Shown here: in pieces, positions 6,830 through 11,366 of the stretch
Position numbering within the stretch: the stretch's first letter is position 1
Layout: every line of letters begins with the position of its first letter
NCBI GenBank assembly: GCA_934661715.1
Contig: CAKUJL010000035.1
Span: forward strand, 1-11,366
Length of the DNA: 11,366 nt
From: an uncultured Oscillospiraceae bacterium
GTDB taxonomy: Bacteria; Bacillota; Clostridia; Oscillospirales; Oscillospiraceae
Direction: 5' to 3'
The notes under the pieces: model-generated
Seen by the model: the letters and a program-made list of their open reading frames with translations, nothing else
Database searches by the model: none
Told to the model about the DNA's origin: nothing
Made by a program: the position numbers and the translations under genes

Positions 6830-7942
6830 ATGGAACAGCTTTATCACTTTTCCGCGCCCGGCCGCACCGAGATCAGCGGCAACCACACCGACCATCAGCA
6901 CGGCTGCGTGCTGGCTGCGGCAGTCGACATGGAAACGACGGCGGAGGTCCGCCTCAACGGCACGAGACTCATTCTCGTCGACTCCGAGGGCTTCGCGCCG
7001 GTGACGGTCGACCTGACCGACCTTTCTGTCCACGAGGACGAGAAAAACACGACCGCGGCTCTCATTCGCGGCGTCGCGGCGGCGTTTCAGGCGCGTGGAT
7101 GTAGAATCGAAGGCTTTGACGCGAAGGTCCGCTCGACGGTGCTTCCCGGCTCGGGTCTTTCGAGCTCCGCGGCCTTCGAGGTTCTGATCGGCAGAATTCT
7201 CAACGGCCTGTTCTTTGATAACAAGCTCTCCGCCATCGAGATCGCCCAGATCGGCCAGTACGCGGAAAACGTCTATTTCGGAAAGCCCTCGGGTCTGATG
7301 GATCAGATGGCCTCGAGCGTCGGCGGCCTCGTCTTCATTGACTTCGCTGACCCCAGAAACCCGATCGTCGAGAAGGTCGACTACGACTTTGCCCACTGCG
7401 GCTACACGCTGTGCATCGTCGACTCCCACGCGAGCCACGCGGACTTAACGGATGAGTACGCGGCCATCCCGCAGGAGCTCAAGACGGTTTCTTCCTATTT
7501 CGGCAAGCAGACGCTTCACGACGTGGACGAGGACGAATTCTACGCGGCGCTTCCGGCATTACGCCGGCAGTGCGGCGACCGCGCCGTTCTTCGCGCGATG
7601 CACATCTTTGACGAAAACCGCCGTGTCCGGCTTCAGGTGCGGGCGCTGCGGGCCGACAATTTCTCCGCGTTTTTGAACTACGTCAACGACTCCGGCCGTT
7701 CTTCGTGGGTGAAGCTTCAGAACGTCACGCCGCTGGGAGCGGCCGAGCATCAGGACATGGCCTTCACGCTGGCGCTGTGCAAGAAGCTTCTGGCCGGCGA
7801 AGGAGCCGTGCGCGTCCACGGCGGCGGCTTCGCGGGAACAGCGCTTGCCTTCGTCCCGAACGACCGGTTCGAAAGCTTTAAGGAAGAAGTCGAAACCGTC
7901 CTCGGCGAAGGCTCCTGCCATCCGCTTCAGATCCGGGGTTAA
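6830..7942 (+). CDS. galK: Galactokinase-family GHMP kinase, divergent
   Basis: GHMP-superfamily sugar kinase of 370 residues, most like galactokinase, which phosphorylates galactose at C1 as the entry to the Leloir pathway. Motif 1, APGRTEISGNHTDHQHG (9-25), keeps R12, H19 and D21 but has N18 where galactokinases usually have Glu (GEHTDY). Motif 2, LPGSGLSSSAAFE (105-117), is the ATP loop. GLMDQMAS (155-162) holds the expected catalytic base D158. Motif 3, VHGGGFAGTALAF (329-341), is intact. ATG 6830 follows ACGGAGGT (6815-6822) by 7 nt; the earlier in-frame TTG at 6785 has no ribosome site. It has its own promoter and sits alone, with no galT, galE or transporter nearby. Length is slightly below the usual 380-390. 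It could act on another sugar. Confidence 0.75.
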   Translation: MEQLYHFSAPGRTEISGNHTDHQHGCVLAAAVDMETTAEVRLNGTRLILVDSEGFAPVTVDLTDLSVHEDEKNTTAALIRGVAAAFQARGCRIEGFDAKVRSTVLPGSGLSSSAAFEVLIGRILNGLFFDNKLSAIEIAQIGQYAENVYFGKPSGLMDQMASSVGGLVFIDFADPRNPIVEKVDYDFAHCGYTLCIVDSHASHADLTDEYAAIPQELKTVSSYFGKQTLHDVDEDEFYAALPALRRQCGDRAVLRAMHIFDENRRVRLQVRALRADNFSAFLNYVNDSGRSSWVKLQNVTPLGAAEHQDMAFTLALCKKLLAGEGAVRVHGGGFAGTALAFVPNDRFESFKEEVETVLGEGSCHPLQIRG

Positions 7943-7968
7943 GTCCTGCCTTGGATTCTCCCTCCCTC

Positions 7969-8075
7969 TGTAGGGGCGGACGCCTCTGTCCGCCCGGCAA
8001 ATTGCACCTCAAAAAACCGAAAGACTGCGGCGAATTCGTACTGCCAAAAGGGCGGCTCGATCGTCCGCCCCTACA
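7969..8075. repeat. 107-bp inverted-repeat intergenic element (MITE-like)
   Basis: TGTAGGGGCGGACG at 7969-7982 is repeated exactly and inverted at 8062-8075. Each end also forms its own hairpin: GGGCGGAC (7974-7981) with GTCCGCCC (7988-7995), and GGGCGG (8050-8055) with CCGCCC (8065-8070). The inside shows no gene. The TGTAGGGGCGG end resembles short non-autonomous repeats I recall from gut Clostridia. No target-site duplication is evident. It lies in the tail-to-tail gap between the galactokinase gene and the minus-strand membrane gene. Confidence 0.7.
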
Positions 8076-8104
8076 AGCGTTGCAGCCTTTCAAGTTTACA
8101 AACG

Positions 8105-8137
8105 AAGGCCGCGTTCCTTTTAGGAACGCGGCCTTTT
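8105..8137. terminator. Strong hairpin terminator between convergent genes
   Basis: AAGGCCGCGTTCCT (8105-8118) is perfectly complementary to AGGAACGCGGCCTT (8122-8135), a 14-bp stem with a TTT loop. Four Ts end it on the plus strand (8134-8137); on the minus strand only two Ts, then CGTTTG, follow. It most likely ends both the galactokinase transcript and the minus-strand operon, whose last stop is 18 nt away. Confidence 0.8.
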
Positions 8138-8154
8138 CCTGTGCATTTGCTTAT

Positions 8155-8853
8155 TTAGAAAAAGAATTTCCGGTGCAGCGATTTCCGAAGGGGCTTGCAC
8201 ACGGCGATGACGAGGAGCATTCCGCCGAGGATCACACCGGCGGCTAAGGGGTAAATGGACCACAGCAGCACCTCGTGGATGCCGAAGGTCACGTTGATCA
8301 AAAACTCAATGAGCACCGCAAGGCCGCCCGCGAGGATCAGCGCTCCTCCAAAAATGTAGAGATACCCGCCGTGCACATACCGCACCAGCGCCACGACCGC
8401 GGTCAGCAGCAGTCCGATCGCGCCCGTCACCGGAAACGCGAACGACAAAAACCAGCCGCCCTGCACCGCCAGATCGATATACAACAGATACAGCCCGATC
8501 GTGAGAAAATCGACCGGCACAAAAATGACCGGGTTGGGATGCCTGAACCACATCGGAAGAACGATCAGCACATACAAAACCGCCATCGCGCCCGCGGCAA
8601 AACCCGACCACACGACGCCGCCGTTGATGCGCCAGTCGCACAGCAGACAGATGACCGCCGGCAGAAGCGCCAGCACTGTCAGGATGAACAGAAAGCCCGA
8701 CCGGTTGACCTCTTCGGGCCGGATGCGCGGCTCGACCGGATAAGGCGCAGAAGCGTCCTGCCGCGGAAGATCAGGGTGAAACACCCGCGTTCCGCACAGG
8801 GGGCAGACCGTCTCGCTGCCCGCAAGCTCCACGCCGCAATTGACACAATACAT
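8155..8853 (-). CDS. Zinc-ribbon six-helix membrane protein (DUF6320-like)
   Basis: Integral membrane protein of unknown function, 232 residues. The N-terminus is a zinc ribbon with CVNC (3-6) and CPLC (17-20), then a proline-rich linker (25-50) and about six membrane helices (53-72, 79-102, 109-128, 132-156, 162-186, 195-219), ending in a basic tail (KPLRKSLHRKFFF). The layout matches the family I know as DUF6320, which to my recollection occurs beside alcohol-acetyltransferase-like genes in Clostridia; that name is from memory, not a search. ATG 8853 has AAAGGA 9 nt upstream (minus-strand complement of 8863-8868). It follows the hydrolase-acyltransferase fusion after 19 nt, so the two are probably one operon. 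It might anchor or regulate that enzyme at the membrane, or move its lipid-like product; this is inference. Confidence 0.8.
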   Translation of the reverse strand: MYCVNCGVELAGSETVCPLCGTRVFHPDLPRQDASAPYPVEPRIRPEEVNRSGFLFILTVLALLPAVICLLCDWRINGGVVWSGFAAGAMAVLYVLIVLPMWFRHPNPVIFVPVDFLTIGLYLLYIDLAVQGGWFLSFAFPVTGAIGLLLTAVVALVRYVHGGYLYIFGGALILAGGLAVLIEFLINVTFGIHEVLLWSIYPLAAGVILGGMLLVIAVCKPLRKSLHRKFFF

Positions 8854-8872
8854 ATCCCGTGTTCCTTTCTCT

Positions 8873-11035
8873 TTACCGCACGTTGCTCTCGACCTTCACA
8901 GAAAGCCCCAGCGCGTGCAGCACTCTGTAAAAATGAAGCTCCAGCTCGGGCTCTTTGATGTTGCGCACGCAGCTGATATACACCGTATCGTCCCACGTGG
9001 CTACCCCGCAGTTGTGCGGCGCTTTTGCCTGCGGGCCGATGACAAAATCAAACCGCCGGATATACGGCCGCATGACCTCCGGCACCTGCACCACGCCGAG
9101 GTTCGACATGCACAGGCACGCCTTGCACTCGCCCACCGCGTCAAACGCCGCCTTCATCGCGATGTTTTTGACAAACAGCGGCATCACGCGCAGAACCGGC
9201 GATTTTTCGCTTGCCACGTTCGCCGCGATCTTCGAGCGCATGACCTTGGCGCTGTTTTCCATTCCCATCGTGCAGCGGACGATGCGGCAGATCTCATCAA
9301 ACGAATACCCGCCGAGCTGCGGGTCAATTTCCACATTGACATAGGAGGCGAAGTTCCGAAGCGTCCGGCTGGGAAGAAGCGTGCGAAGATTGACAGGAAC
9401 CGTCACCTTCACAGGCTTTCTGCGGCTTCTCACGGGCACCTTTTCCGCCTGCAAATCCGCGATGGCCCGCAGCATCGCCGCGCACAGAAGCTCTGTCACC
9501 GAAACGCCGTGCTCTTTTGCGCAGGCCTTGACCTCCGGCGCGTGCAGCATCATCGTCACCAGATTCACATAGCCGTCGGGCTCCGGCGTGCCGCTCAGGT
9601 GCCAGGCGGTCGCCTCGCGGCGGCTTGCTTTCACGTCTCCCGCGTAGCGCAGGAAGCTGTCTTCAAGCTCTTCCTCGTCGGGCTCTTCGAGTCTACCCAG
9701 AACGCCCTGCTCCGCCGGGACGCTCAAGCCGTATTTTTCGCTCAGATACTCGGCAAGAAGCGTTTTCAGGAAAATGAGCCCGCCCGTGCCGTCTGTGACC
9801 GCGTGGAAAAACTCCACCGCGATGCGGTCTTTATACACCAGCACCCGGAACGCGCATTTTCGCACGCTGTCAAACGGCTCGTGCTGAAGCGGGCAGCTTT
9901 TTTCGGCCTGAATGTCCGGCGCCTTGGGGATCTGCTCCAGATAGTACCAGAATGCCCCGCGCCGCAGCCGCACAGCCATCGACGGAAAGCGCCGGACCGT
10001 CACATCCAGCGCCGCGCGAAGAACGTCCACGTCAACCGCTTCTGTCAGATTCGCCGAGAGCCGGAAGAAATTCGTCCACGTGCGCCGCTTGGCCGCGGGA
10101 TAAATTTTCGCCGCGTTGTCGAGCTTCATCCACCGAAGGCTCTTGGCGGGCGAAAGCGTATGGTCAAGAAAATGGCCGATCGCCTCAAAATCGTCCTGCA
10201 TGTTTTCGGCCAGACAGTAAAGCACATACGCGTGCCAGCGCTCGGGCGCGATGTGAAGTGTGCTTTTGCACCCGGCCTCCAGAAGCCTTTCGTGAAGCCT
10301 TCGCGCGTCGTCCAGCAAAATCTCATCCCCGCCCGCAAAAAGAAGCGACGGCGGCAGGCCCTTCAGGTCTCCAAAAAGCGGAGAGCAGAGGGGATTTTTG
10401 GGGCTTTCCGTGTAGCAGGTCGAATAGAAATCCAGAAGCTCTTTGGAAAGCGAGGGGTCTTTTTCGCGGTTTTCCGCAAATGTCGCGCCCGACTGCGTCA
10501 AATCCGTCCACGGCGAAATGCCGATGAGGCCGCACGGAAGCGGAAGCTGCATTTGCTTTAGCTTCAGGCACAGCGCGTAAATGAGCCCGCCGCCCGCAGA
10601 CTCGCCGCAAAGAAGGATCTGGCTCGGCGCATAGCCCTTGGACAGAAGATACTGATAGCTCACCACCGCGTCGTCGAGCGCCGCCGGGAATTTGCTCTCC
10701 GGAGCGAGCCTGTACGCCGCGCAGAACACCCGCACGCTGCACTCGTCGGCCAGCGTCGCGGCGAAGCCCTTGGCGTACTCGAGATTTCCGCAGGTGTAGC
10801 CGCCGCCGTGCAGGTATAAAACGACGCCCGTGCGCCGCTTGTCCTTCGGCATGAGCCACGCGCCCTGAAAGCCCCCGAAATCGTGTTCGCGGACATAGAC
10901 CTCCCGCTTGTGGATGGCCGTCATGAGCTCGCCGAGCTTGTCCTGTCCCTTGCGGGTGAGCTCGAGCGAACAGCCCTCGACAAAGGGCTTGAAAAAATTC
11001 AGCTGGGCGCGGACCAGTTTGGCGTGCAGCTCCAT
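8873..11035 (-). CDS. Alpha/beta hydrolase - acyltransferase fusion protein
   Basis: A 720-residue two-enzyme protein. Residues 1-295 are a hormone-sensitive-lipase-type alpha/beta hydrolase: oxyanion motif HGGGY (76-80), nucleophile elbow GESAG with S146, then D237 (GGDEIL) and H268 (RWHAY) completing the triad. Residues about 303-720 resemble the alcohol-acetyltransferase/condensation superfamily (CoA-dependent, BAHD-like fold): WTNFFRLSANL near 320-330, catalytic-type HAVTDG (H411, D415), NLRTLLPSRTLRNF (549-562) and a late SNLGVV strand (644-649). No signal peptide or membrane helix is seen, so it is probably cytoplasmic or peripheral. It should join or remodel acyl esters; the substrate is unknown. 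ATG 11035 has AAAGGA 9 nt upstream and a good promoter at 11079-11108. The frame is unbroken across the domain junction. Confidence 0.85.
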   Translation of the reverse strand: MELHAKLVRAQLNFFKPFVEGCSLELTRKGQDKLGELMTAIHKREVYVREHDFGGFQGAWLMPKDKRRTGVVLYLHGGGYTCGNLEYAKGFAATLADECSVRVFCAAYRLAPESKFPAALDDAVVSYQYLLSKGYAPSQILLCGESAGGGLIYALCLKLKQMQLPLPCGLIGISPWTDLTQSGATFAENREKDPSLSKELLDFYSTCYTESPKNPLCSPLFGDLKGLPPSLLFAGGDEILLDDARRLHERLLEAGCKSTLHIAPERWHAYVLYCLAENMQDDFEAIGHFLDHTLSPAKSLRWMKLDNAAKIYPAAKRRTWTNFFRLSANLTEAVDVDVLRAALDVTVRRFPSMAVRLRRGAFWYYLEQIPKAPDIQAEKSCPLQHEPFDSVRKCAFRVLVYKDRIAVEFFHAVTDGTGGLIFLKTLLAEYLSEKYGLSVPAEQGVLGRLEEPDEEELEDSFLRYAGDVKASRREATAWHLSGTPEPDGYVNLVTMMLHAPEVKACAKEHGVSVTELLCAAMLRAIADLQAEKVPVRSRRKPVKVTVPVNLRTLLPSRTLRNFASYVNVEIDPQLGGYSFDEICRIVRCTMGMENSAKVMRSKIAANVASEKSPVLRVMPLFVKNIAMKAAFDAVGECKACLCMSNLGVVQVPEVMRPYIRRFDFVIGPQAKAPHNCGVATWDDTVYISCVRNIKEPELELHFYRVLHALGLSVKVESNVR

Positions 11036-11078
11036 GCGATCGTTTCCTTTCCGTGTTCAGGTTTCAGCGTGAATGTAT

Positions 11079-11108
11079 ATTATAGCATCAAAGACCAGGG
11101 TCTGTAAA
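11079..11108 (-). promoter_or_regulatory. Promoter of the hydrolase-acyltransferase operon, with dyad
   Basis: Read on the minus strand: TTTACA (complement of 11103-11108, 5/6 to consensus), an 18-nt spacer and a perfect TATAAT (complement of 11079-11084), starting near 11072 and leaving a leader of about 37 nt. A 12-bp dyad, AGACC-AG-GGTCT (11092-11103), lies in the spacer and touches the -35, a position where a repressor could act. Confidence 0.7.
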
Positions 11109-11132
11109 GAGGCAGCGGAGGCGTCTGTGGAT

Positions 11133-11166
11133 TCCTGCGCACCAAAGGGCTCCTGCGCACCAAAGG
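11133..11166. repeat. Tandem 16-bp direct repeats at element edge
   Basis: TCCTGCGCACCAAAGG occurs at 11133-11148 and again at 11151-11166, identical, with a GC spacer (period 18 bp). The second copy runs into the left end of the palindromic element that follows, which suggests a local duplication involving that end. Confidence 0.8.
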
Positions 11167-11366
11167 CCCCTTTGTGTAAAGGGGGCTGTCAGCGAAGCTG
11201 ACTGAGGGATTGTGCAGTAGGCGGTATCAAATTACCGACTGCGTCCGGCGACCGGCGTTCAATCCCCTCAGTCACCTTCGGTGACAGCGTCCCTACCCTC
11301 TTTGTCCCTTCGGGACATTTCCCCCTGATAGGGGGAATCGGCCCCTTGCCGCAAGGGGAGCCTTGA
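11161..11366. repeat. Palindromic MITE-like repeat element, reaching window edge
   Basis: This gene-free stretch is a nest of inverted repeats. The outer ends match imperfectly (CAAAGGCCCC near 11161; its counterpart is AGGGGAGCCTTG at the right edge). Inner arms 11186-11212 and 11260-11287 are near-perfect inverted copies. Within them are small hairpins GTCAGC-GAA-GCTGAC (11188-11202) and GTCACC-TTC-GGTGAC (11271-11285). Others are CCCCTTT/AAAGGGG (11167-11184), CGGTA/TACCG (11222-11237), GTCCC/GGGAC (11304-11316), TTCCCCC/GGGGGAA (11319-11337) and CCCCTTG/CAAGGGG (11342-11358). It resembles non-autonomous repeats scattered in gut Clostridia. No protein is encoded. Its right boundary and any target duplication lie at or beyond the window end. 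Confidence 0.75.

Noticed and set aside
8095..8100. Single TTTACA as a Pho site
   Set aside because: It is a lone hexamer in a convergent gap with no partner repeat or downstream gene to control.
8840..10561. 573-codon open frame on the plus strand
   Set aside because: It lies opposite the hydrolase-acyltransferase gene, is extremely rich in Arg and His with no recognisable domain, and has no ribosome site; it is a shadow of GC-biased codon use.
11161..11366. CRISPR array
   Set aside because: The repeats are inverted and unequal in length, with no regular repeat-spacer pattern and no cas genes.

Overview
The window looks like chromosome from a GC-rich anaerobic Firmicute of class Clostridia, probably an Oscillospirales-type gut bacterium. 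This rests on the pst-phoU-phoB-phoR gene order, AGGAGG-type ribosome sites, sigma-A-type promoters, a zinc-ribbon membrane protein of a type I associate with Clostridia, and short palindromic intergenic repeats of a kind common in those genomes. No species can be named from the sequence alone.

Positions 1-5633 (plus strand) hold the distal part of a high-affinity phosphate uptake and sensing operon: pstC, pstA, pstB, phoU, an OmpR/PhoB-type response regulator and a PhoR-type histidine kinase, closed by an intrinsic terminator. PstC and PstA form the membrane channel, PstB powers it, and PhoU is expected to link transporter state to the kinase-regulator pair. The pstS binding-protein gene is not present and would be expected upstream. 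The pstB/phoU, phoU/phoB and phoB/phoR junctions all overlap as ATGA. The only real gap (1766-1855) carries a terminator-like hairpin over the pstA stop and a very good internal promoter before pstB.

Positions 5634-6674 hold a NagD-like HAD phosphatase gene. Its upstream region has three copies of TTTTACA at 11- and 23-bp steps, a good candidate PhoP/PhoB-binding Pho box, so this gene may be a local target of the neighbouring two-component system. Positions 6726-7942 hold a near-consensus promoter, a leader hairpin and a divergent galactokinase-family gene.

Positions 7943-8154 are a convergent intergenic region with a 107-bp inverted-repeat element and a strong 14-bp-stem terminator. On the minus strand (11108 down to 8155) a promoter drives two genes: a 720-residue fusion of an HSL-type alpha/beta hydrolase with an alcohol-acetyltransferase/condensation-like acyltransferase, then a six-helix membrane protein with an N-terminal zinc ribbon. 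This pair is the least understood system in the window. Positions 11133-11366 hold tandem 16-bp repeats and a palindromic MITE-like element that reaches the window edge. No tRNA, rRNA, CRISPR array or transposase gene was seen.
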